NCBI GenBank assembly: GCA_963717125.1
Contig: CAVQVG010000004.1
Span: 294,132-358,131, forward strand
Direction of reading: 5' to 3'
DNA length: 64,000 nucleotides
From: RYN-230 sp963717125
GTDB lineage: Bacteria; Actinomycetota; Actinomycetes; Streptosporangiales; Streptosporangiaceae
Shown: positions 30,238 to 37,468 of the stretch, in pieces
Layout of the letters: each line of letters starts with the position of its first letter
How positions within the stretch are numbered: the first letter of the stretch is position 1
Notes under the pieces: model-generated
Told to the model about the DNA's origin: nothing
Seen by the model: the letters and a program-made list of their open reading frames with translations, nothing else
The model's database searches: none
Translations under genes and position numbers: made by a program

Positions 30238-32148
30238 GCGGTTCGGATTTTTGCCCCTGTGCGGGCTGTGTCGGATTCGTTTTGGCTGGCGGGGCGCGAG
30301 GTGGCGTTGCCGGGCTGGCTGGGCTGGGCGGCCGGGATTCGGGCTGGGCGGGCGGGCCGGGCTGGGCGGCCGGGGCCCTGGTCGTCAGCCGGGCAGGGCG
30401 GCGAGGGCAGCGGGGGTGAGGTTCCCGGTGGTGATGGCCTTGAAGAGGTTGTGCACGGTGACGGTGAATCGCCATTCGGCGCTGGCTTTGGGTTTACCGC
30501 GGGTGGCCAGCTGGCGGATGCCCATGTTGTGCTTGATGTGCCCGTGGGGGGTCTCGGCGATGTGGCCGCGTTTGCGGTAGGCGGTGATGCCTTCGCTGGC
30601 GGCCAGCCGGGCGGCCATCGCCGCGATCGGCCCGCCATTATCGTCGTGGGCGTCCCGCTCACCGTCCCAGGCGGTGGTGTCCTGGGCGGTGGCGGCCTGG
30701 CGTGCGGTTTTCTCCAGGTCGCGGTGCTTGCCGACGGCGATCAGCCGGTCGGGGCCAGCGGCGGTGAGGTTGTCCCCCGACAGGTACCCGGCGTCGGCCA
30801 GCACCAGCCCGATCCTGCTGCCGTCGTCGTCCTGGGTGGCGCTGGCCGGCGCTGGCTGATGGGCCGTGATCAGCGTGGCGGCGTCTTCGGCCTGGCGCAG
30901 CATCGGGGTGAACCACCCGGTATCGGTGGTGTCGCAGGTGAGCTCGGTGGCGATGATCAGCCCGTCTTCGCTGGTCATGTTCTGGGCGTTGTAACCCTGG
31001 ATGAACCCGCCGCCGCGGACCGGCATCAGCCGCGAGTCCGGGTCGGTGATGTTGCGGACCGGCCCGCAGGAGCTCGCGGCGGCCTGGCGCTGCGCCTCAG
31101 CGGCCCTGGCTTCTGCCCTGGCCAGGCGGGCGCGGGCGGCCCGCACGCGCCCGCAGTCCTCCACGCCCCTCTTGGGACCGTCCCGGCGGCTGCCCGGCAC
31201 CCGCGGCCCCGCGGCCCGCGCTTCCAGCCGCGTGATCTGCGCCGCCCGGTCAGCGCGGGCCCGGTCCAGCCGCGCCCGGGCCGCGGCCACCGCCGCAGCC
31301 AGTGGCGGCGGCCCCGGCGCGCGGCCCTCGCGGGCCAGGTAATCCTGCGCCTGCGCCTCCCGGGCCGCCTCCGCGGCCTGGCGTTCTGCTTCCAGGTCCG
31401 CCAGCGCCGCGGCGATCCGGGCTGCCCGGGCCGCCGGGTTCACCGCATCCGGCGGCACCTCGTCACCACGCCGTCCTTCACCGAACAGCTCATCCTCGGC
31501 CTCATCCGCCGCCGCGTGCGCCGCCACCGCTTTGGCTGCTTCCTCCGCGGCCAGCTTCCGCAGCGTCTCCTCGCGCCGGTTCGCCGCCTTCGACGCGTTC
31601 GCGGTGACCTTCGTGCCATCCAGCGCGATCGTCCCCAGCTTCCCCATCCCCAGCTTCGCGCACAGCACCAGCACCTCAGCGAACAGGCTCCCTGCCGCCC
31701 CGGGGAACGCCGCCCGGAACCGGGCGATCGTCACGTGATCAGGGGCATTGCCCGCGCAGATCACCCGGAACGCCACATCGGCCAGGCACGCCGCCTCGAT
31801 CCGCCGCGAGGAGGTGACCCCCTGCGCATACGCCCACATCAGCAGCGTCACCAGCATGTCCGGGTCATACCCCGCCGTCCCCGGCCCGCCGGTCCGCCGC
31901 CGCGCATGAAACACCGACGTGTCCAGATGATCGCTGACCGCCCCGATCACCAGCCACACCGGATGATCCGCCGGCAGCCACTCCCGCATATCCGGCGGCA
32001 GCAGGAACGGCTGATCCCGCTGCACCGGCCTGTAGCCCTTCGCCATGGGAAAATCATCCCAAAACATCATCTACCAGCACAAACAACACGCCGCAGGACA
32101 CCAGCCGATTCTGCAACAGCCCGTGTGAGGGCAAAAATCCGAACCGCT
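30237..32148 (-). mobile_element. IS1182-like insertion sequence with intact 20-bp ends
   Basis: The 20 bases at 30237-30256 are repeated exactly, inverted, at 32129-32148; similarity then continues less perfectly inward (GGGCTGT on both sides). One long transposase gene lies between. The element is about 1.9 kb. No obvious target duplication is seen next to the ends. A 128-base stretch between the left end and the transposase stop contains GGCTGGGCGG-type repeats. Confidence 0.8.
30385..32046 (-). CDS. IS1182-family transposase
   Basis: A 553-residue transposase. The N-terminal domain (RPVQRDQPFLLPPDMREWLPADHPV, then MLVTLLMWAYAQGVTSSRRIE) is typical of IS1182. The DDE core includes GTIALDGTKVTANAS (first Asp), VLADAGYLSGDN (second Asp) and a late Glu in the YRKRGHIAETPHGHIKHNMGIRQ segment. 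A long Ala/Arg-rich helical insertion occupies about residues 170-330. It appears intact. The ATG at 32046 is chosen over an upstream ATG pair at 32067-32070 because homology starts there. Confidence 0.88.
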   Translation of the reverse strand: MAKGYRPVQRDQPFLLPPDMREWLPADHPVWLVIGAVSDHLDTSVFHARRRTGGPGTAGYDPDMLVTLLMWAYAQGVTSSRRIEAACLADVAFRVICAGNAPDHVTIARFRAAFPGAAGSLFAEVLVLCAKLGMGKLGTIALDGTKVTANASKAANRREETLRKLAAEEAAKAVAAHAAADEAEDELFGEGRRGDEVPPDAVNPAARAARIAAALADLEAERQAAEAAREAQAQDYLAREGRAPGPPPLAAAVAAARARLDRARADRAAQITRLEARAAGPRVPGSRRDGPKRGVEDCGRVRAARARLARAEARAAEAQRQAAASSCGPVRNITDPDSRLMPVRGGGFIQGYNAQNMTSEDGLIIATELTCDTTDTGWFTPMLRQAEDAATLITAHQPAPASATQDDDGSRIGLVLADAGYLSGDNLTAAGPDRLIAVGKHRDLEKTARQAATAQDTTAWDGERDAHDDNGGPIAAMAARLAASEGITAYRKRGHIAETPHGHIKHNMGIRQLATRGKPKASAEWRFTVTVHNLFKAITTGNLTPAALAALPG

Positions 32149-32179
32149 AACGCGTGCGGTCAGGCAGCGGAGGCGGCGG

Positions 32180-33106
32180 TCAGGAACCGGAGGCGGCGGC
32201 CAGTTCGGCGCGACGCCGCCGGTGCGCGGCCGAGCACGGGTACTCGGCGTCGGCGCCGTCACCCGCCAGCAGCTTGCCGATCGCGATCCGGCACGCCTCG
32301 TCGGCGGGCGTGTAGACCACCATCCGGGTGCCAGGCACGGACAGCACGCCGAAGCTGGTCGAGGTCATGGCCAGCCGGTCGAACGCCGGGTGCCGGAAGA
32401 TCTTGACGTAGCTGACCGGGCTGGCCACGTCGTGCTCGGCCCACAGCTTGGCGAAGTGCGGGCTGACCGCCTCCAGCCGCTCGATGAACCCGGTCCAGTT
32501 GGGCTCGCCGACGTGCCGGCCGTAATTGCCGCGGAGCTGGGCGACCAGCCGTCCGAGCTGCTCGTGCCGGCTGACATAGGGGTGGCAGCACTCGGGGTAG
32601 GTGAAGTTCAGCCAGATGATGTTGCGCTCGCCGGGGGCCGCGCCGGTCACCCCGGGCCACAGCGCGGCGTACGCCTCGTTCCAGCCGAGCAGGTCGTACC
32701 GCTCGTTCAGCACGCAGGCGGGTATTGGCACCAGGCCGTCCATGATGGCCTGCACCACCGGCGGGACCTGCGGGCACGGCACGGCCGGATCGGCTGCGGC
32801 GTCCGGCACGTCGGCCAGCCGGAACAGGTGCTGCCGTTCGGCCTGGTCCAGCTTGAGCGTCTGGGCCACCGCGCCGAGCACCTGCGCGCTGGCGTTGATC
32901 GGGCGGCCCTGCTCCAGCCACGTGTACCAGGTCACGCCCACCCCAGCCAGCTGGGCGACTTCCTCGCGGCGCAGTCCGGGGGTGCGGCGGCGCAACCCGG
33001 GCGGGAGCCCGGCCTGCTCGGGGGCGATCCGCTCCCGGCGGCTGCGCAGGAAGGCGGCCAGCTCGGCCCGCCGCGGGCCCGCTTCGGCGGTGGTCATGGT
33101 GGTCAT
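32180..33106 (-). CDS. MmyB-like XRE regulator
   Basis: A 308-residue regulator. Residues of about 12-75 form the helix-turn-helix (LAAFLRSRRERIAPEQAGL, then GLRREEVAQLAGVGVTWYTWLEQGR), a very characteristic MmyB signature. The C-terminal part is the MLTR ligand-binding, PAS-like domain (VPIPACVLNERYDLLGWNEAYAALWPG through FDRLAMTSTSFGVLSVPGTRMVVYTPAD). MmyB family members often control an adjacent divergent transporter or reductase gene in response to a small ligand. The divergent MFS gene is the likely target. Confidence 0.88.
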   Translation of the reverse strand: MTTMTTAEAGPRRAELAAFLRSRRERIAPEQAGLPPGLRRRTPGLRREEVAQLAGVGVTWYTWLEQGRPINASAQVLGAVAQTLKLDQAERQHLFRLADVPDAAADPAVPCPQVPPVVQAIMDGLVPIPACVLNERYDLLGWNEAYAALWPGVTGAAPGERNIIWLNFTYPECCHPYVSRHEQLGRLVAQLRGNYGRHVGEPNWTGFIERLEAVSPHFAKLWAEHDVASPVSYVKIFRHPAFDRLAMTSTSFGVLSVPGTRMVVYTPADEACRIAIGKLLAGDGADAEYPCSAAHRRRRAELAAASGS

Positions 33107-33137
33107 GCTCCCATCGTGCCGGGGCGCCAGCCGGGTG

Positions 33138-33198
33138 GCCAGGTGGTTGCCAGGTGGTGCTGGTACCAGGATAAGCAGGCTCTTGGTACCTGGATGAG
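33138..33198. promoter_or_regulatory. Repeated GGTACC operator-like sites between regulator and MFS gene
   Basis: TGGTACCAGGATAAG (33161-33175) and TGGTACCTGGATGAG (33184-33198) are near-identical direct repeats 23 bases apart. Each is centred on a GGTACC palindrome; the first is part of CTGGTACCAG. A pair of GCCAGGTGGT copies lies just to the left (from 33138). The cluster fills the 113-base divergent gap and is a good candidate binding region for the MmyB-like regulator. Confidence 0.5.
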
Positions 33199-33219
33199 TT
33201 AGGCGGCAGGCTGTGTGAC

Positions 33220-34710
33220 ATGACAGACATTGCCACCGTAACCCGGTCGCAGGCCCGGGTAATCCGCCGCACCGAGCGACGCGGGGGCGGCGCGGCCACG
33301 CCGGGCTTGCTGCTGGCCATCGTGCTCGCCGGGCAGTTCATGGCGGTGCTGGACGCCTCCGTGGTCAACGTGGCGGCCCCGTCCATCCATGCCGACCTGC
33401 ACGCCAGCGGCGCCGGGCTGCAGCTGGTCATCGCCGGATACGTGATCACCTACGCGGTGGGCCTGGTCACCGGGGCCCGGCTGGGCGACATCCTCGGCCA
33501 CCGCCGGATGTTCCTGGCCGGCCTGGCGCTGTTCACCCTGGCCTCGCTCGGCTGCGGGCTGGCCCCGTCCACCGGCCTGCTGGTCGCGCTGCGGTTCATC
33601 CAGGGCGCCGGGGCGGCGGCGATGATCCCGCAGGTGCTCAGCCTGATCCAGCGCAGCTACACCGGCACCGCGCGGGCCCGCGCCATGCGGCTGTACGCGG
33701 CGGTGATCGCCGGCGGCGCGGTGGCCGGGCAGATCGCCGGCGGCCTGCTGGTCACCGCGGACGTGTTCGGCAGCACCTGGCGCTCCGTATTCCTGATCAA
33801 CGTGCCGATCGGCGTGGCCCTGCTCGCGCTGGGCGCACGCTGGCTGCCGCACGGCGCCGCCGACCGCGGCCGCGGCCTGGACCCGGCCGGGCTGGCCCTG
33901 CTCACCCCGGCCGTGCTGGCCCTGGTGCTGCCGCTCGTGCTCGGCCAGCCGGAGCACTGGCCGGTGTGGGGCTGGGCCTGCCTGGCCGCCAGCGCCGTGC
34001 TGTTCGCCCTGTTCACCCTGGTGGAGCGGCGGCTGGCGGCGCGCGGCGGATCGCCGCTGATCCCGGGCCGGGTGCTCCGGCTGCCCGGGGTCAGGCTGGG
34101 CATCGCCGGCCTGTTCGTCACGATGGCCGTGTTCGGCGGATTCTTCTTCGTGCTGGCCCTGCACCTGCAGGGCGGGCTGGGCGACACGCCGTTGCGGGCC
34201 GGCCTTACCTTCGCCCCGGCCGCGGCCGCGTTCGCGGTGGTCAGCCTGAACTGGCAGCGGCTGCCCGCGCGGTGGTTCGGCGGCCTGGTCATCGCCGGCT
34301 TCGCCGGGTACGCGGCCGGCCTGCTGCTGCTGGCGGCGCTGCTGCACGGCGGCGGCCACGGCGGGATGGCGGTGTACTGGGCCCTGGCGCTGACCGGCGC
34401 CGGTATGGCCGCGGCGTTCGGTCCGCTGATGACGGCGGTGCTGATGCGGGTGCCGGTGCCCGAGGCGGCCGACGCCACCGGGGTCATCGTCACCGTCAAC
34501 CAGCTGGCCCTGGTGATCGGGGTGGCTACGTTCGGCACGCTGTACCTGAACCTGGCCGGGCAGCTGCCCGCGGGCGTCACCCAGGCGGCGTTCCAGCTGC
34601 TGTCCGCGCACGCCGTGACGGTGACCCTGGTGGCGCTGGCCGCGGCGGCGGTGGCCGGCGGCGTGCTGGCCGCGGTCCGCGCGGCCGCCACCAGCCGCCA
34701 GGCGGAGTAG
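33220..34710 (+). CDS. MFS drug-efflux transporter (DHA2, EmrB/QacA type)
   Basis: A 496-residue transporter with about 14 hydrophobic segments. It has motif D1 (LDASVVNVAAPSI), motif A (GARLGDILGHRRM), the R-F-IQGAGAAAMIP motif B region, and motif C (GGAVAGQIAGGLL). It would export a hydrophobic compound by proton antiport. The ATG at 33220 has only a weak upstream signal. Divergence from the MmyB-like regulator gene suggests ligand-dependent induction. Confidence 0.88.
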   Translation: MTDIATVTRSQARVIRRTERRGGGAATPGLLLAIVLAGQFMAVLDASVVNVAAPSIHADLHASGAGLQLVIAGYVITYAVGLVTGARLGDILGHRRMFLAGLALFTLASLGCGLAPSTGLLVALRFIQGAGAAAMIPQVLSLIQRSYTGTARARAMRLYAAVIAGGAVAGQIAGGLLVTADVFGSTWRSVFLINVPIGVALLALGARWLPHGAADRGRGLDPAGLALLTPAVLALVLPLVLGQPEHWPVWGWACLAASAVLFALFTLVERRLAARGGSPLIPGRVLRLPGVRLGIAGLFVTMAVFGGFFFVLALHLQGGLGDTPLRAGLTFAPAAAAFAVVSLNWQRLPARWFGGLVIAGFAGYAAGLLLLAALLHGGGHGGMAVYWALALTGAGMAAAFGPLMTAVLMRVPVPEAADATGVIVTVNQLALVIGVATFGTLYLNLAGQLPAGVTQAAFQLLSAHAVTVTLVALAAAAVAGGVLAAVRAAATSRQAE

Positions 34711-34723
34711 CCCGGCGGGAACG

Positions 34724-34769
34724 TGATCAAACGATTGGTGTCGCCAGAGCGACACCAATCGTTTGATCA
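34724..34769. terminator. Perfect 21-bp inverted repeat between MFS and birA
   Basis: A 21-base arm at 34724-34744 is perfectly complementary to 34749-34769 with a 4-base loop (CAGA). There is no T run, which is common for actinobacterial terminators. It lies 13 bases after the MFS stop. It would form a very stable hairpin in either strand. Confidence 0.6.
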
Positions 34770-34813
34770 TTAAGCCGGACTCGCGAGCGTGCGGCGGCTG
34801 GGAGGATGGGCGG

Positions 34814-35614
34814 GTGGGCACGGAGACTGAGGTGGACCGGCGGCCGCTGGATGCAGCGGAACTGCGCCGTCGGCTGGTCACGGCCGGCGGGCTGTGGCGG
34901 GACGTTCGGGTCGTGCCGCAAACCGGGTCCACCAACGCCGATTTGCTCGAAGAAGCCCAGGCCGGGGCCGCCGAAGGGCTCGTCCTGGCGGCTGAGGCGC
35001 AGACGGCCGGGCGGGGCCGGCTGGGCCGGGCCTGGTCGGCGCCGCCGCGGGCCGCGCTCGTCTTTTCGGCGCTGCTCCGCCTGCCGGACGTGCCGCCGGG
35101 CCGGCGCGGCTGGCTGCCGTTGCTGACCGGGGTGGCCGTGGCCACCGCCCTACGCGAAGCGGCCGCGGTGCCGGCCAGCCTGAAGTGGCCGAACGACGTG
35201 CTGGTGGGGGAGCGCAAGCTGGCCGGGATCCTGGCTGAGGCGCACGGCGACGCGGTGGTGGTCGGCATCGGGCTCAACGTCACGCTCAGCCGGTCCGAGC
35301 TGCCGGTGCCGACCGCGACGTCGCTGCTGATCGAGGACGCGGCCTGCACCGACCGGGACACGCTGCTGGTCGCGATCCTCACCGAACTGGCCCGCCGGTA
35401 CCGGGCCTGGCGCGCCGACCCGGACGCGGCCGGCCTGCGCGCGGACTACCTGCGCTGGTCCGCGACGATCGGCCGGGCGGTCCGGGTCGAGCTGCCCGGC
35501 GGCGCGGACCTCACCGGCCCGGCCGAGGACGTGGACGGCGCGGGCCGGCTGGTGCTCCGGACCGCCGATGGGCGCGTCCCGGTGGGCGCCGGGGATGTCG
35601 TGCACGTCCGCTGA
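34814..35614 (+). CDS. birA: Biotin--[acetyl-CoA-carboxylase] ligase
   Basis: A 266-residue biotin protein ligase. It has the biotin/AMP loop TAGRGRLGRAW, the KWPNDVLV motif, KLAGILAE and GIGLNV, and a C-terminal SH3-like domain (GRAVRVELPGGADLTGPAEDVD). The N-terminal DNA-binding domain of E. coli BirA is absent, so it is a ligase only. It attaches biotin to the carrier Lys of the carboxylase alpha subunit encoded in this window. The GTG at 34814 follows GGGAGGA; a start at 34763 lies in the hairpin and is unlikely. Confidence 0.92.
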   Translation: MGTETEVDRRPLDAAELRRRLVTAGGLWRDVRVVPQTGSTNADLLEEAQAGAAEGLVLAAEAQTAGRGRLGRAWSAPPRAALVFSALLRLPDVPPGRRGWLPLLTGVAVATALREAAAVPASLKWPNDVLVGERKLAGILAEAHGDAVVVGIGLNVTLSRSELPVPTATSLLIEDAACTDRDTLLVAILTELARRYRAWRADPDAAGLRADYLRWSATIGRAVRVELPGGADLTGPAEDVDGAGRLVLRTADGRVPVGAGDVVHVR

Positions 35615-35651
35615 ACCCTAGGGCAGCGGGCGGCGGCCCCCGGCGGGGGGT

Positions 35652-35657
35652 TAGCCT
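35652..35657 (+). promoter_or_regulatory. -10 box for the enoyl-CoA hydratase operon (leaderless)
   Basis: TAGCCT ends 6 bases before the ATG at 35664, and no ribosome-binding sequence is present. Confidence 0.5.
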
Positions 35658-35663
35658 TCGCTC

Positions 35664-36557
35664 ATGGATGGGGTGCAGGTTCGCCGCCACGTGATCGGCC
35701 ACGGCCGGGTGGCCGAAATAATCCTGGACCGGCCTTCCGTACTTAACGCCCTCAACACGGTGATGCTCGTCCGGCTGGCCCAGGTATGCGCGGAACTCAA
35801 GCCTGACGGCGACGTGCGCGCGGTCGTGCTGTCCGCCACTGGGGACCGGGCGTTCTGCGTGGGCGCCGATCTCAAGGAACGCAACTCGATGAACGACGCG
35901 CAGTTGCTGGCCCAGCGGACGGTCTTCCGGGCCGCGTTCGGGGAGCTGCTCGGGCTGCCCCAGCCGGTGGTCGCCGCGGTGCACGGGTTCGCCCTGGGCG
36001 GCGGCTGTGAGCTGGCGCTGAGCTGCGACATCATCGTGGCCGACGAGACCGCGGAGTTTGGCCTGCCGGAGACCACGGTGGGCCTGGTGCCGGGCTGCGG
36101 CGGCACCCAGCTGTCGGTCCGCCGGCTGGGTGCGGGCCGGGCCGCCGAGCTGGTGCTGACCGGTCGCCGGGTCAAGGCGGCCGAGGCGGAGCGGATCGGC
36201 CTGGCCGACCGGCTGGTGCCGGCCGGGGCGGCGGACAGCGCCGCGCTGGAGGTCGCCGGCGTGATCGCGGCCAACTCGCCGGTCGCGGTGCGGGCGGCCA
36301 AACGGGCCATGCGGAACGGCTGGGCGGCCGGGCTGCCGGCGGCGCTGGACATCGAGGACGCGGCCTGGCGGACCGCCGCGCTGTCCGCGGACCGGCGCGA
36401 GGGCATCGCGGCGTTCAACGAGAAGCGGTCACCTCAGTGGCCGGGGAGGCCAGTGACGGTGGCCGGGAGAGTGACGGTGGCCGGGAGAGTGACGGTGGCC
36501 GGGGGAGTGACGGTGGCCGGGAGAGTGCCGATGGCCGGGAGAGTGAGCCGCCGGTGA
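35664..36557 (+). CDS. Enoyl-CoA hydratase/isomerase family protein
   Basis: A 297-residue crotonase-fold enzyme. The oxyanion-hole strands are AFCVGADLKER and HGFALGGGCELALSCD, and the catalytic Glu is in FGLPETTVGLVPGCGGTQ. It hydrates enoyl-CoA; given the downstream HMG-CoA lyase and carboxyltransferase, a methylglutaconyl-CoA hydratase step is plausible. The last 40 residues are an odd tail of VTVAGR repeats encoded by an 18-bp tandem repeat, after the normal family end (FNEKRSPQW). The GTG of the next gene overlaps its stop. Confidence 0.88.
   Translation: MDGVQVRRHVIGHGRVAEIILDRPSVLNALNTVMLVRLAQVCAELKPDGDVRAVVLSATGDRAFCVGADLKERNSMNDAQLLAQRTVFRAAFGELLGLPQPVVAAVHGFALGGGCELALSCDIIVADETAEFGLPETTVGLVPGCGGTQLSVRRLGAGRAAELVLTGRRVKAAEAERIGLADRLVPAGAADSAALEVAGVIAANSPVAVRAAKRAMRNGWAAGLPAALDIEDAAWRTAALSADRREGIAAFNEKRSPQWPGRPVTVAGRVTVAGRVTVAGGVTVAGRVPMAGRVSRR
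36453..36542. repeat. Five 18-bp tandem repeats at the hydratase 3' end
   Basis: The unit GTGACGGTGGCCGGGAGA occurs five times without spacing; copies 3 and 5 carry substitutions. In the hydratase frame it adds five VTVAGR-like hexapeptides. Each copy also supplies GTG codons close to the start of the HMG-CoA lyase gene at 36554. Confidence 0.9.
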
Positions 36558-37468
36558 GCGACCTGCCCGCGCGCATCTCACTGCGCGAAGTGGGCCCACG
36601 GGACGGCCTGCAGAACGAGGACCCGGTGCCGACCGCGGCCAAGGTCGAGCTGATCAACACGCTGGCCCGGACCGGGATCTCCCGGATCGAGGCGGTGTCC
36701 TTCGTCAAGCCGGAGGCGATCCCGCAGATGGCCGACGCGGACCAGGTGTGGCACGACATCACCAGGGCGCCGTCGGTGCGGTACTCGGCGCTGGTGCCCA
36801 ACCGTGGCGGCGCCCGCCGGGCGCTGGCCGCCGGGTTCAGCGAGCTGGAACTGGTGGTCTCGGCTTCGGACACGCACAACCGGCGGAACGTGAACCGGGG
36901 CACCGCCGAGTCGCTGGACGACATCGCGGTGATCATCGACGAGGCGCACGGCCGGGGCGCGACCTGCCAGGTGGTGGTGGCCACCGCGTGGGGCTGCCCG
37001 TACGAAGGCGACGTGCCGGCCGACCGGGTGCTGGGCGTGGCCGGCCGGGCGGTGGCCGACGGGGCGGACTCCATCTCGTTCGGCGACACCACGGGGATGG
37101 CCACGCCGCGCCGGGTGACCGAGCTGGTCGCCGGGTTCCGCTCCCGGCACCCGGCGGTGCCGCTGAACCTGCACTTCCACAACACCCGGGGGACCGGGCT
37201 GGCCAACGTGCTGGCCGCGCTGGAACTCGGGGTGGACGACTTCGACAGTTCCGTGGGCGGCCTGGGCGGCTGCCCGTACGCGCCCGGCGCGTCCGGGAAC
37301 ATCGCCACCGAGGAGCTCGTGCACATGGTGGAGGACATGGGCGTGGCCACCGGGGTGGACCTGGCCGCGATGATCGGCGCGGCGCAGGACGCGGAGCGCA
37401 TCGTCGGCCGGCAGTTGCCGTCCCAGGTGCTCCGGGCCTGCCCGCGCACCCGGACGGTGGCGCCGTGA
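36554..37468 (+). CDS. Hydroxymethylglutaryl-CoA lyase
   Basis: A 304-residue TIM-barrel enzyme that splits HMG-CoA to acetyl-CoA and acetoacetate, the last step of leucine breakdown. The key motifs are VGPRDGLQNE (catalytic Arg, Asp), SFVKPEAIPQMADAD, TAWGCPYEG, FGDTTGMATP, the metal-binding His pair in LHFHNTRG, and the mobile loop Cys in GGCPYAPGASGN. The GTG at 36554 overlaps the hydratase stop by 4 bases. An ATG at 36437 in the same frame would add a repeat-encoded SDGGRE tail and is rejected. Its stop overlaps the carboxyltransferase GTG. Confidence 0.93.
   Translation: MSDLPARISLREVGPRDGLQNEDPVPTAAKVELINTLARTGISRIEAVSFVKPEAIPQMADADQVWHDITRAPSVRYSALVPNRGGARRALAAGFSELELVVSASDTHNRRNVNRGTAESLDDIAVIIDEAHGRGATCQVVVATAWGCPYEGDVPADRVLGVAGRAVADGADSISFGDTTGMATPRRVTELVAGFRSRHPAVPLNLHFHNTRGTGLANVLAALELGVDDFDSSVGGLGGCPYAPGASGNIATEELVHMVEDMGVATGVDLAAMIGAAQDAERIVGRQLPSQVLRACPRTRTVAP

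Noticed and set aside
34763..34813. Longer start for birA at 34763
   Set aside because: It would begin inside the perfect hairpin and lacks a ribosome-binding site; homology begins after the GTG at 34814.
36437..36553. Longer start for HMG-CoA lyase at 36437
   Set aside because: The added residues are repeat-encoded SDGGRE copies with no homology and lie within the hydratase gene.
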